A DNA stretch of 64,000 bases from Cryptomeria japonica (lineage: Eukaryota; Streptophyta; Pinopsida; Cupressales; Cupressaceae), in the NCBI RefSeq assembly GCF_030272615.1, contig NC_081411.1, positions 210,327,744 to 210,391,743 of the forward strand, written 5' to 3'. The translations under genes were made by a program, and so were the position numbers. Below the pieces are notes generated by a model, which had not been told where the DNA came from, searched no databases, and worked only from the letters and a program-made list of their open reading frames with translations. Position 1 is the first letter of the stretch; the number at the start of each line of letters is the position of its first letter. Shown in pieces: positions 1 to 11,747 of this stretch.

Positions 1-1539
1 GTCAAAAAGGTCCAAACTCAAGGATTTTTATGGTGTTAGCTGCTGAGAAGGTAGTGTAATGACTGTCCACATTTTGAGGCAAAGAAGTACGATTTTGAGA
101 GGGTTTTGCTCATACAACATAGGAAGTCTCTCCTACACCATAAACCAAGCTTCCAAACTCTTCTAGGGCCTCTCTAACATCATTTAGAACTATTCTCTAA
201 CTCTTCCCTACATGACATTACATCAAACATTTTCTATACAAACTGAAAAAGGCAATAAAATGATTGTTACATGCAGTATCACTGCTAATTCATTGTCTTA
301 TATTCTACACTTTGAAAGGTTAGAACTTCATTGAAAACTTCACCCAAGTATGTAGAAACCTCCAAAAGTATTGTTAACACTTGTCACATGATTCCAAAGT
401 ATGGACACATCCATAAAGCAATTTTTGGATTCAAAAGACATTAAATTCCCAAAATAGGGTGCTCACTGCCAGCTACAACTTGACTCAATTCCAAGGTAAA
501 AGAAACACTGTTTGGAGATCAAAATGCCTATAAAACTCCAAGGAGATTAGTGTGGACCTCTAGCTTAAGTTTTCTCACTTAAATTGACCTTTGAGTACAA
601 ACAAGTTTGTTCTTTTTTCACATTTGCTAGCCAAATCCATCTCCAACTTGCCTAGCATATACTCAAAGGCACTTCTTTTGCACAACCCTGGCTAAAATAT
701 GATATATTTACACTGCAAATATGCAATAAAACTTGTCTAAGTCCATCCATGGGAGCCCAAACCTAGATTTAGACAAGTTGATGCATTTTGGGGTCCAAAA
801 CCCTTGACAGGGCAGTCAAGGAGCAAAATGAAAACAATTTTATAAAACCAACTTCCAAATGCACAACTTGCAAACTAATTACATAAAGAGAATTGAATAA
901 ATAGTAAATCAACTCTTGAAAAGGTGCAATATGGAGAAGAGGAGCCCCCGTATGGACTGCTATCCAAATGGAGTTCAAAACATGAGAAGAGACAGAAAAA
1001 TGCTTGCTCTTTCAATTGATTATGATAGAAAGTACAAAAGAAAACCCTATAGAAAGAAGAGGGAGGAATATAAATATAATTTTCAGGTATTTATCAATTC
1101 CTATATGGACATAAGGTATTTTTGTCTTCTTTTTACAAAAAGTGTCCAAAATGACAACTTTTACAAGCAAGAATGACAATTTTTGTTGCTCCAACTGGCA
1201 ATTTGAGCAACCTAAATCAACCAACCTTCCAAAATCACCTAGGAATGATTAAAAAAACTTTCTAAACATGTTTCAAATCTTTCCAAGGCATGGCTAAGTC
1301 TATAAGGCAATTTTCCACTTTTTAGCCTTATTTGGCCTAGGAGCACAAAACTGACAACTCAAACCTTAGGAAAACAAAACTTGATCTCTCTGGCATAAAA
1401 TGAGATCAAAAATCTATGAAATGACTCAAAACAACCTATGAAAAAATTTAAAAACTAACAAGACACTTAAGAATGAAAAAAAACCCAAAAATGGACAGTA
1501 TAAGCAAAGCTAGGTGCTCCTGCACTAGTTTTTGTCTCC
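1..1539. other. No gene recognised
   Basis: AT-rich sequence with no open reading frame of recognisable family on either strand. The short frames present lack motifs, and several begin at non-ATG codons. No LTR ends, primer site or tandem repeat could be supported. It could be the decayed 3' region of the LINE-like tail that follows, but nothing shows this. Confidence 0.5.
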
Positions 1540-1716
1540 TATTTTGTAGTTGTTGATTTTGACCCATTATATATGTTTGGGATTTTCTTTTATAGTTATA
1601 ACCAGAGGTTTTCTTCCTATTTATTTCTTCCTAGGATGTTCTTTCAAACCACGTTTGTAAAAAAACAATTAATAAAATTGTTGAGTGGCTCTGCCACTTT
1701 TATAAAAAAAATAAAA
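1540..1716 (+). repeat. LINE-like 3' tail with A-rich end
   Basis: A T-rich stretch is followed by AATAAAATTG, a short inverted GAGTGGCTCTGCCACTTT segment and an A-rich run near 1700-1716. This arrangement resembles the 3' ends of plant L1-type elements, which finish in a poly(A) tail. No reverse transcriptase or RNase H coding sequence is visible upstream, so this may be a severely truncated copy. The call rests on layout only. Confidence 0.3.
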
Positions 1717-2479
1717 TTTATTTGAGTCAATTAGATTGAAGAAAAACATTTTTTTGTAATTTGAAAAATTAAAAATCATGCATCTTAACTATTTAAAAAT
1801 TGAAAAAAAACATAAAAAAAATTACATCTATATAATTGGTAGAAAAGCAATTGAATAATAACGAATTAATGAAAATTGGATACAATTGATTGCAATAGTA
1901 CTAGCTTAACAACAAATACTAATAAAATGAATTATGCATGACCCCCTACTATTCTATTTTTTTTTTTCAACCTTCCATACAACTGTCAAGTTGATAAATC
2001 TATCACTTTTGTTGCAAAACCGTCGAGATTTATATTGCATAAACTTTTGCTTTTTCTCGTTGCACTTTTTGGTGGTTGTGATTATTTCTCTTGGCCATTT
2101 TTCTATTAACAAGAGTTTCCAACCAAAAAAACCTGGAGCTCCACTTACAACCTCAATTTTATTTTAAATAGCTCGTAATTTAATAAAATATTCAATTTTT
2201 AGTACATGATATTCCTCTAAAATTTATGATATAAACTAAGCTTATATATAGAAAATTTACATGACTAATTTTAACCTTGATTTAGTATCTTTTATGTATC
2301 CCAAGGGTATTCTAAAAGGGTGTGGCAATTGATTTTGGAGAGATGTTTGGAAGTATAAAGAAAATCCTATAGTTTAAAAATGCCATTAAACATAACTCCA
2401 TGTTATTCTGAATTTTTGCACACTTTGGAATTGGTGAGAAAGAGTTGACCTTCATATCTAAATAAAGAAGAGTATTTCA
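1717..2479. other. Intergenic, AT-rich
   Basis: No supported gene. One open frame at 1934-2167 contains runs of Phe and Leu from a T-rich tract and has no family resemblance. The stretch lies directly upstream of the F-box/kelch pseudogene and could hold its former promoter. I cannot point to a convincing TATA box. Confidence 0.4.
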
Positions 2480-2726
2480 ATGGATTTTTTTGGAGGAACT
2501 CCCTCAAAAAATATTTTGAGATATCTTAATAAGAGTGGCATACAAATCTCAATAAAAAATTAAACAATTGTTAAAACCTGCCAAATAAATGATGGAATGT
2601 TTACAATTTTATCAAAATAAAATTAAGTTTGGACTAGCGAAGAAATATATATTCTTGCTCCAACCTCTTAGAATAGCTATATACAACCCTCTTAATAATT
2701 CATGTGAAATTCTCCCTCCTATTCCC
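2480..2726 (+). pseudogene. F-box/kelch protein, copy A, 5' part
   Basis: This is the amino-terminal part of an F-box/kelch-repeat protein, a family that serves as substrate adaptors of SCF ubiquitin ligases. The likely start is ATG at 2480. One extra T in the following T-run breaks the frame, after which the F-box begins with ELPQKIF, a stop, then DILIRV. Further on are the F-box tail (KIKQLLK), an FGLAKKY segment and the start of the kelch region (NNSCEILPPIP). The reading resumes at 7494 as IGFRLMLASQM, so a copia element split the gene. At least two stops and the T insertion make it a pseudogene. Copy B at 18297 matches from about position 2533 onward. The family call rests on the F-box, the LPPIP motif and the kelch-like downstream part. 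Confidence 0.7.
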
Positions 2727-3090
2727 TGAAATATTATGATAAAATTGAGAAACACTCACAAAACATATATTCTGCTGAAGGACTGCAAAGGTAAATTATT
2801 TATGAAAAAACCTGAATATGTATGCAAACTGTTATTAAAAGAAGAATTGATTAACTTAATAAAAAAAATATACAATGGGTTTTCTTTTATAGATAGACCT
2901 TCTCAAAGTGACGATGAGAAGAATTAAACAAAAAGCTAAAAATAAAACTCTATTTTATCTATACGTAGAACTTTGGATAGAGGAGTTGTTGTTCAAAAAT
3001 TTATTTTATTTAATAAAACTAAAAGCAAAAAAACAAATCGCCTTCAAACTTTATCTTTATGATATGTTGTATCATTCGAGCTTATCTTCA
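2727..3090 (-). repeat. Copia-A 3' LTR
   Basis: 364-bp terminal repeat matching 7127-7488 along its length. On the plus strand it starts TGAAATATTATG and ends CTTATCTTCA, which gives TG...CA ends on the element strand. TTCCC lies immediately outside. Confidence 0.9.
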
Positions 3091-3101
3091 ACCTCCCCCC
3101 G
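3091..3101 (-). other. Copia-A polypurine tract
   Basis: The minus-strand reading is CGGGGGGAGGT directly before the 3' LTR, at the position expected for the primer of plus-strand DNA synthesis. The equivalent site of copia-B is at about 18855-18864. Confidence 0.7.
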
Positions 3102-6100
3102 AATGATCAATGGAGGTGAGTCCCAAGTGATTTTTGAAGGCAATAAAACTAGTGGTTGGAAGAGCTTTAGTAAAAATATTAGCAACTTGTTCAGATGAAG
3201 GATAGAGCTGCAACTCTACTTATCTGTCTTGAACCAAGTCATGAATATAATAATGATGGATCTCTATGTGTCTAATTTTGGCATGAAACAGATGATTCTT
3301 TATCATGGCAATCGTGCTACTGTTATCACAATAGAGGGTGGTTGGATGCTCCAAAACTAAATATAGATCTATCAATATCCTTCTTATCCATACCACTTGA
3401 GAACTTGTCGATGAAGCTACCATGCATTCCACTTCAGTTGAAGAAAGATCCACCATTTCCTATTCCTTACTACTCCAAGATACAACTCGAGAGCCAAATG
3501 AAAAAACATAACTAGATGTAGATTTTGTATCATCTATTGAACGAACCTAATTTGAATCTATGTAACCAACTAGTTCAAACTTGTTAGTGGGAAAATACTG
3601 AATGCCAAAAGTCTGTGTACCACTCACATACCTCAAAATTATTTTAGTAGTCAGTCAATGTGACTCATGGGGATCTTGTATGAAATAAGAGACAAAGTTC
3701 ATAGCATACATAATATCAAGTCTCATGGTTGTGAGGTACATGAGGCTACAAACCAAACTCCTATAACAAGTTGCATCAACCTTGGGACTAGCATCTTCCT
3801 TGGTTAGTTTTTCACTAAGGGCTATGGGGGTTTTGAATGCTTTGCGTGCCACCATATTAAACTTTTACAATAAATTAGCTACATACTTGGATTAAAAAAT
3901 AAATATGCCTTCTCATGCTTGTTGTATTTCCACACCAAGAAAATAGTGCATGTCCCAGATCTGACATTTCAAACACTTGTTTCATTTCTTCTTGAAACTT
4001 CTCCATGAGAGATTTTCTATTACCTGTATTAATAAAAGCATCAACATAGAGGAAAACTATGAGAATACCATTACCTATACGTTAGACATACAAGGTAGGC
4101 TCTAAGTGGCTTATGATGAATCATTTCTTCATGAAATAACTATAAATTCTAGAATATTGGGCATGAGGAGCTTGCTACAACTCACAAAGGGGTTTCTTCA
4201 ACTTGTAGACTAATTTTTTTTTTTATGCAACTTCATAACACATAGGTTATTTGACATAAACTTCCTCATCTATGTAACCATTAAGGAACGTTGATTTCAC
4301 ATCCATTTGAAATATTCACCAGTTATATTGTACTGAAATAGCAAATAAAATCTTGACCATATCAAGTCGAACCACAGCAGCAAAAGTTTCTGCATAATCC
4401 ACTCCAGGACTTTGTACAAACCCTTTGGCAACTAGTCTTGCCTTATGACATTCTACTGAGCCATCTGCATGATATTTCACTTTATTAATTCCATTTCACA
4501 CCAATCACATGCTTACCTTTGGAAAGTGGAACTAATTCCCAAGTACTATTCTTATGAATGGAATTCAGTTCATCATTCATAGATTTAACCCATACGAGTT
4601 CTTTCACTTATTTTTCATACACAGAGGGTTCAACTTTATTTGTACTAAAAAAAGCAAAATTAGCAACTTGATTTATATTGGTACGCCTCTGATAAATATC
4701 AACCAAACTCTATACTTTTTGTGGAACAAATGTTGGAGGTGATGGTGGAGGTGAATCTTCACTTGAGTTTGTGTTACTTGAAGAGCTAGGTGATCTTGGA
4801 GGACTGGAACTGGAGCTAGAACTTCCACTTGAGCTTGTGGGGAGAGGAGGAGGAACATTATTATCTTCTATGTTTATGATTATTGAAGGATTTTTATGCA
4901 TATCATATTTCCACTGCCATACTCACCCTTCATCAAAAATCACATCCTGGCTAACTATCCATTGCTTTCTCTTCGAATTATAGAATCTATAGCCTTTAGT
5001 TGTAATATAGTAGCCCTCAAAGATACTAAGTTAGGATTTGGCATCCAACTTCTTCTATTTCTGATCTGGAATATACAAATATGCCAAGCATCCAAAGATG
5101 TGAAGATGAGCCACTAGAGGATTGTGACCACTCTAGGCTTCCTTTGGAGTCAGATTTTGAACTGCCTTTGTGAGATTACGGTATAGAATATACACTATAG
5201 TGGAAACTAATTCTCCCCAAAACTATTTGGAATATTTTCTGTCTCCAACATGTTTCATACCATTTGCATAATGGTATGGTTCTTTCTTTCAAAAAAACCA
5301 TTTTGTTGGGGTATATATGCACTAGTAAGTTGTATCTGGATGTCATTCTTAGCACAAAAATCAGCAAACTCATTAGAAGTAAACTCTCCCCCTCTATCTA
5401 TTATGATTATCTTGACAAGATACCTGCTTTATTTTTTAGCAAATACTTTAAAATTATTGAGGCATGCAAAGGCTTTACATTTTTGCTTCAAAAAATAAAC
5501 CCAACTATGGCGAGAGTAATCATCAATGAATGTAAAATAATAAAGGTTCTTACCTAATGGTGGCTCTTGCATATCACCACAGATGTCAACATGCACAAGC
5601 TCTAGAGGAGATTTGGCTCTCCAAGATTTGCCCACCAAAAAGCTATCTCGGTTATGCTTGCCAAGTGCACACCCTGAACAAACTTCTTCTTTTGCCTTGA
5701 TTAGAGGAAGACCTCGCACCATATTCTTCTTATTCAACAAAGTTATCCCTTGAAAATTCAAATGATTATATCGTTGATGCTATAACCATGAATCATCTAT
5801 GGTTGATTTTAGTGCATGCAACTTACTAAAAACCAATTTGAGAGGAAACAATCTATTCTCTATCATATAAGTCTTTTCTACAAGATGATGATTATTGAAT
5901 TTATCAAAAATCTTGCAGCAACTATCTTCAAATACAACTTTATAGTTCCTTTTTAGAAGTTATCCTATTCTCAGAAGACTATGTTGTAATTCTGGTATAA
6001 AGAAAGTATTATGGATATTTCTAGTGTCTCCTTGCTTAGTCTTGACTGCAAGCATACTTTTTCCCATTACATCAACCTCGTTATCATCTCCAAATTTAAC

Positions 6101-6200
6101 TTTACTCATTGAATTATCTAATTTAACAAAGAAATCAGATTTAGTTGTCATGTGATTTGAACAACTATTTTCCAAGAACCAAACATCCTCTTGGGTTTAT
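3102..6200 (-). pseudogene. Copia-A pol remnant
   Basis: Degenerate copia polyprotein region on the minus strand, with these parts in transcription order. Protease (about 5960-6180): the active site reads ENSCSNHM instead of a D-(S/N)-G core. Pre-integrase zinc region and integrase (about 5060-5760): CSGCALGKH gives the second CX2C pair, and VHVDICGD and FIDDYSRHSW carry integrase Asp residues. Reverse transcriptase (about 3655-4560): the catalytic box reads YVDA, so one of the two Asp residues is lost. RNase H (about 3220-3470): YCDNSSTIAM and HAKIRHIEIHHYYIHD are typical of copia. Many stops and frame changes separate these blocks. The copy at 18855-21930 is better preserved at several of these sites. 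Confidence 0.85.
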
Positions 6201-6242
6201 TTTGCCAAATTTTATGCAAAGAATGTATAATAATTTGTGTCA

Positions 6243-7056
6243 GAAGACTCTTCTACATAACTATCTCTTGACTTATTCAAGTCAGATTTCTTCTTCCTAC
6301 ACTCAGATTCATAGTGCCAATATCTTTCACAATATCTGCACTACATACTCCTTCTATCAACTCTACCTCTTCCTCTACTTCTTCCTCTGTTATTACCAAA
6401 AGATTCACCTTGAAATTTAACAGTATGTGAGGGAGGAGATTTGGATTTTTCCTCAATATACATAGAAGATTGGAAAGCTCGCACAAAAACTTTCCATAGA
6501 ATGTTGCAAGCGCTCTTCATGAGATTGCAAAGAACCAGTTAATTGTGAAACTTTGAAAGTAGTTAGATCTCTACTTTCTTCAATAGCAATTACTACTAGA
6601 TCACATTTAGGGGCAAGAGACCTCAAAAAAATTTCTACAATTTTCTGATCTGATATAGTTTCAGCCTGAGTCCTAAGCTGATTCACAATACCTTGAGTCC
6701 TTGTAATAAATTCATGAATAGACTTAGATTCTTTCATCCTCAAATTTTAAATTCTTTGCAAAAAGTTTGAAGTCTTACCAATTTGATTTTATTTGTACCT
6801 TGGTATGCAGTTTCTAGAGCCTCACATGCATCCAAGGTAGATTGAATGGTGAAAAGAGATTTGTTATCCTTCTTTCTATCTTCTTTCAACTGATATTTCT
6901 GTTGTGGTGTCAATGTATTGAATGTATTATGATCAACAGGTTCTATGTATCCACCTTCCACAAATTCGCAAAGATCTTGGGATAAAATTAAGGTCTTCAT
7001 CTTGATATTCCAATAATCATAGTTTACTGAAATGCTAAATCTTTTCCATTAGCCAT
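6243..7056 (-). pseudogene. Copia-A gag remnant
   Basis: Copia gag on the minus strand. It starts at the ATG complementary to 7054-7056 (MANGKDLAF), about 60 bp inside the primer site. Recognisable parts are DLCEFVEGGYIEP, a segment ESKSIHEFITRTQGI, and SLAPKCDLVV, all typical of the gag region of this copia type. A zinc knuckle near 6300-6345 reads CRYCERYWHYESEC, where Trp replaces the usual Gly. Compared with copia-B, a short segment encoding about LPLFTGE is missing near 7030, which breaks the frame. Confidence 0.8.
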
Positions 7057-7114
7057 CTGGAAATAATTGTTGTTCTAACCTGCAACCTACATAATCGGAA
7101 CTCTTGCAACCTTG

Positions 7115-7124
7115 TCTGATACCA
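7115..7124 (-). other. Copia-A primer binding site
   Basis: The minus-strand reading is TGGTATCAGA, two bases inside the 5' LTR. It matches the plant initiator tRNA-Met primer sequence TGGTATCAGAGC used by copia elements. Confidence 0.85.
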
Positions 7125-7126
7125 AA

Positions 7127-7488
7127 TGAAAGATTGTGATAAAATTGAGAAACACTCACAAAACAAATATTCTGCTGAAGGACTGCAAAGATAAATTGCT
7201 TATGAAAAAATTTGAATATGTATGCAAACTGTTATTAAAAACTAAATTGATTAACTTGATAAAAGCAGATACAATGCGCTATCTTTTATAGACAGACCTT
7301 CTCAAAGTGACGATGAGAAGAATAAAACAAAAAAAAACAAAAAAAACCTGTTTTATCTATACGTAGCAGTTTGGATATAGGAACTGTTGTTCAAAAAAAC
7401 TTTTTATTTAATAGAACTAAAAGGAAAAAAACAAATTACCTTCAAACTTGATCTTTACGATATGTTATATCAATCGATCTTATCTTTA
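7127..7488 (-). repeat. Copia-A 5' LTR
   Basis: 362-bp terminal repeat, partner of 2727-3090. It starts TGAAAGATTGTG on the plus strand and ends CTTATCTTTA. The terminal CA has become TA. TTCCC follows directly, completing the target duplication. Confidence 0.9.
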
Positions 7489-8012
7489 TTCCCATCGGAT
7501 TCCGACTCATGTTAGCTTCTCAGATGATTTGTGTTAGACGTAGGATTGTTCTTTTGGGCTTGGAATATAATAGTTTTTAACTTCAAAGATTTTGATACAC
7601 GATTTATTATCTAGTACATGGAAGGAAGGTGCTAAAATTGCCACTTGGAGTAATGTATTGGCTAATGCATGTTGTGCCTCATGGCCAATATATGTATTAT
7701 GCAGCAGTTTATAAAGTAGATGAAGACAAGTGGGAATTTCTTCCACGGATGTAGGAATATATGAACAATTGTAAGGGCGTATTTTTTGAATAAATGTTTT
7801 GTCCTAAAACAGGAGTGTGGACAACAATAGTAAGTGTTTTGTATGCATTCGAACGACAACTTGTGCTTGGAAGCAAAGGAATAAAGAAATATGATTGGGA
7901 AGGAAATGTGTGGAGAGAATTAGATCCCTTTCCTCAACAGCTTTGCGTTGTTCATGCCACACTGTGGGTTGATCGATTTTTCCTATGTGGACATAAACCT
8001 CTCAACTTTTAG
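7489..8012 (+). pseudogene. F-box/kelch protein, copy A, 3' part
   Basis: Continuation of the kelch pseudogene after the copia insertion. Recognisable pieces in order are IVLLGLEYNS, LLSSTWKEGAKI, KVDEDKWEFLPR, GVWTTIV, FERQLVLGSKGIKKYDW and WRELDPFPQQL, ending HKPLNF and a stop at 8010-8012. These are kelch-type repeats with the usual Trp and aromatic spacing. Relative to copy B there are at least three internal deletions: one near 7682 removes about 35 bp after the CCAS codons, one near 7790 removes about 43 bp, and one near 7828 removes the MSLHNEWY segment. The last about 40 bp of coding sequence (FFLCGHKPLNF) exist only in this copy, so A holds the original carboxyl end. Confidence 0.7.
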
Positions 8013-8359
8013 AGTCTCCAGATTAGTATATGTATCAACCTGGAGCACCTTTATATGAGACGTGGATTTCTGTTTACAAACTAGAAAAGTTTCAGGAAAT
8101 GTTAGTCATAGTTGTTGACACGATAGAGATTTAGTATACCACTGCCTGCTATATCATTCAAAACATTTTCTGTTGTTGGTCGCCAATCGCTTTTCTAAAA
8201 GAGAAGGGAAAAACATAAAAATAATATAAAGTAGTTCTTAGTGATAGATTGTGTACAAAACTAAAATAGTTTTTATTGAAAGGTCTATTAATTTCGATTT
8301 GTTTAGCAGTTCATGTAGGAGGCTTGTTATAAGGAAATGCACTATTTGATAATTTGAAT
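8013..8359. other. Downstream of kelch copy A, no gene
   Basis: AT-rich sequence with no supported frame. It presumably contains the former 3' untranslated region of the kelch gene. Copy B does not share it, because homology stops near 7972. Confidence 0.4.
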
Positions 8360-9290
8360 TTGATGAACTTTTTAGTTTCTTTCATATATTTCATGTTAGA
8401 TTTTTTTTGAAATGTTACTATTAACATCAAAAGAGAAATTCAACTAAGCTAAAACATTTTATTTTTTTTATAGATTATTAAAAGGATCAAAATATTATGC
8501 CATCTGTAAATAATAAGTCAAATATAAAATTATTTATTGTGAAATGAAATCTAAAATATCATAGCATGGTGTTTGAGAATTGTTATGATTTTTTGATGAT
8601 TAAGGGCATAATAATTATTTTATGTTCTTTTATTAAAATGGAGAATTAGTTACAACCTATTAGCAACCTAATATCTTGCAATATATGTTATTAGTTGTCT
8701 ATGATTGTTGATAGTAGTTGTGTTGTCATTGTTGTCAACCTACAATTTGTTAGTTGTCATTAATGATATGGTGATTGATAGGATAGAGATTGTTGTATTT
8801 GTTAAAAAAGTGATGAAGTTCTATGTTATTTTTAGTTTCCTTGATATATTTCATATTCATGAAAATAATATTGGATTTCAAAAAAATATTGAAATCTTCT
8901 TATTGATATCAAAAGAAAAATCCAACCAAGCAAAAATGTTGTCTTTTTGTATAGATTATTAAAAGGATCAAAATATTATAACTTTTATAAATAATAAGTC
9001 AACTAAGAAATCATTGTTAGTGAAAAGAAATCTAAAATGCTAGTAGCATGGTGTTGGAGAATTGTTATGATTTTATGATGATTGAGGGTATAATAATTAT
9101 TTTACTTTCCTTCATTAAAATAGAGAATCAATTACAATCTATTAGCAATATATGTTTTCACTCATGTCGACCTCATATCTCACTATATAAGTTGTTAGTT
9201 GTAGTTTTTAAAAAAGTGATGATGAATTTGTATGTTGTCATTAATCATATGATAATGTATGATGGGTTGTTGGAAATATGGTGCCATGCC
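8360..9290. repeat. Diverged noncoding tandem duplication, unit about 480 bp
   Basis: Two adjacent copies, about 8360-8835 and 8840-9290. Shared anchors sit at a constant offset of about 481 bp, for example TAGATTATTAAAAGGATCAA at 8471 and 8952. The blocks AATAATAAGTCAA, TAGCATGGTGTT and GAATTGTTATGATTTT recur in the same order. The copies differ by many substitutions and small indels, so the duplication is not recent. No coding potential is evident. Confidence 0.75.
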
Positions 9291-9309
9291 CACATTTTAA
9301 GCAAGTGAA

Positions 9310-11747
9310 CATGACACAACACTAACAATTATTTTTACTTGAACACAAATAACATATTAATTCACTGGAAATGCAATTACCAAAACGTGTACACTTAGTA
9401 AACACAACAAAACATAAATGAGATGCACCTTAGTTTACTATTTTTCCAAATTTATTTTTAACCACAACAAATACGTTGTACACTTTGAGCAATAGTAGCA
9501 AATAACAAGTTATCATTTCAAATAGGATTAATTGATAAACATTAACTTAATTATTTTTTCTTTAGTTCCCAACACCATATACATCTTTCTTACCTAAGTT
9601 TCTCTTGCATTCCTTTGTGATATGATTGCCTTGTCTCTTGGACCTGCACCTACATGATGACTATATGTCTAGAAGTTCAAACACAAGATAAAGGATAGTT
9701 AGATACATGATTATTATGAACCATTACTATAACTAGATCAATTTACAACAATCATTTACCAATTTGCATAGATGAATAGAGAATGCATAAGATTGTGAAG
9801 GAGTGGCAAGATCAATCAAAACTCAGACATGGAAGACCTAAGGGCCGGACCTAGTGTCTTGGGGGCTCATCAAAGATGGGCTTTCCTACGTGAAGGTGCA
9901 TAGACCTCTTAGTTTGTAGAAACAATTTAAAACCCATCTAATATGATGGTATAAGAGTGGGTATGCAACCCTTTCTAGGGTCAACTTCCCTAGACAATTT
10001 ACTCGTCGAATGCCACCCACTTAGGTGAAGCAGAGAGAAAATCATGTTTAAGGATATACTATACCTAAACATTCCAAGAAGGCTTGAACCTTTTAAAAAT
10101 TAAGATGACAGTCACCAATTTAATTGCATCCCCAATTTTCACAATTCAGTGAAGTAATGATATTGAGGTCTAAGGTTTTTAATAAAAATGCATAAAGGGT
10201 CTCTCAAGTAATTTTGGAGCAAGAAGATGACACACACAACCCTCCCATCCAACCCGTAACCCAACATTTAAGTAAGAGAAAGTTTTCCCCACTAAAGTAC
10301 AACAATAATAAAGCTTATGCAAGAGATCATCATTTAGATCACCCATGGTGAACCCTCCCTACATTATTCTCATCTTGTCTCTATTCACATTATACACTCA
10401 AGGAAAAATACACAATATTAAAGAATATCTCGTTGCTAAATACTTAAATGAATTATATAGATATGAATATATGTTTGCATATGCCCAAAATTAAAAATCC
10501 ATTTGATCACATCACATAATAGACACTATCCTTTTATGAATCAAAATATTTTAAGGAACTAGATTATCCCCACCTACTTCTCAACCTTTCAAGTCATCCA
10601 TCTCAAATATCTGATAAAATAACTAATTAGCACAAGGCTTTTCTTATAATTAAACTTGATACCTACTGAATAAATTGATAATTTACAAAATCAATAAACG
10701 ACTTTAGTTTAAATTAAATACTATCTGCCTAATATAATCATGGGGAGATAACCACAAGTTAATATCAAAATTGAGGTTCTTCAATATACCTTGATTTTAA
10801 TTTGAAGGAAGAAATGGATCTTAATGATATTTTATACTTGATAGCCACTATCTTACCCTTTGGGTGTATCACACGATTTCAAGATCCCGTGATTCTTTTT
10901 AATCCATTTATTTATTCTAAATATGTCTCGCATCTATATGTACAAAGTAGAAACCTTACTTTAAACTCATTTATAACTAGAAGATACATTTAGCTTTATA
11001 ACTCAACTAGTCTTCATTATTTTAGTAGTATTTGAGTATTTCTAGAACTTTTTCATAAATAATCTCCATGCTTCAAATCATAACAATAATAGAAATAATA
11101 TTAAATAAATATACAATTCAATAGGGAATGTTATTATTCAAAGAATTAAAAATATTATTAACGTATGGAAACTTTAATAGATCTATATACATTCTTGATT
11201 AAAATTAACATATGTGTATTTCCAACTCAAAATGTATTGACACTAGAAATCTAATAATAGAAACTTAAACAACGAAATTATTTATCATTATATTATTTTT
11301 ATGTAATCCACAACACATTTGAACTAGAAGAAATCAATAAAAAACTTTTATTTTCAATACTACCTTAATGATAAATTGAAAAAGATTGAATTTAATTTTA
11401 AAATAAGAAAATATCAATGCATCAACAACATTTCTATTTTGGCGAAGATGTTTCTTAAAGTGTCATATAGAAGTCAAGTTTCTATTATTTTTTAGAACGA
11501 TCTTAATGTTTAAAAATTTAACATGTTTAGAAACTGCCAATAGAATATTAATACTGTTAATAATTTAAATAGAAACTGTCATGCAAATGAAGAACTAGAA
11601 GTATATCCCGAAAAGGGAGATGTTAAAAGAAAAATTACCAAAATGAAATCAATTTGAATAGGGTATCGATGCCACTAGACCAAACTTAGTGGAGAGAAAT
11701 TTGCCAGACATTAAAATTGATTTGTTATGCTTGCAGGAAAATAATGA
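9310..11747. other. Intergenic, no gene recognised
   Basis: AT-rich sequence. A more GC-balanced part at about 9820-10380 contains CTAAGGGCCGGACCTAGTG and may be a decayed repeat, but no LTR ends, primer site or protein motif could be supported. The frame at 10802-10993 has no family resemblance. Confidence 0.4.

Larger units (their letters stand above)
2727..7488 (-). mobile_element. Copia-A, LTR retrotransposon inside kelch gene A
   Basis: Complete but decayed Ty1/copia element of 4,762 bp in minus orientation. It has two LTRs (2727-3090 and 7127-7488), flanking TTCCC target duplications at 2722-2726 and 7489-7493, a tRNA-Met-type primer site beside the right LTR and a G-rich polypurine tract beside the left LTR. 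The minus-strand domain order is gag, zinc knuckle, protease, integrase, reverse transcriptase, RNase H, which is the copia order. All coding parts contain stops or frameshifts. Catalytic motifs are damaged: the protease centre reads ENS where an acidic D-(S/N)-G is expected, and the reverse transcriptase motif reads YVDA instead of YVDD. Copia-B at 18491-23305 is the same insertion, duplicated together with its flanks. Confidence 0.92.

Noticed and set aside
1934-2167. 77-codon open frame rich in Phe and Leu
   Set aside because: It arises from a T-rich tract, has no family resemblance and no supporting context.
4710-4901. Ser/Pro-rich minus-strand frame
   Set aside because: It lies within the copia-A pol linker between integrase and reverse transcriptase. 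The composition comes from a repetitive linker, not a separate gene.
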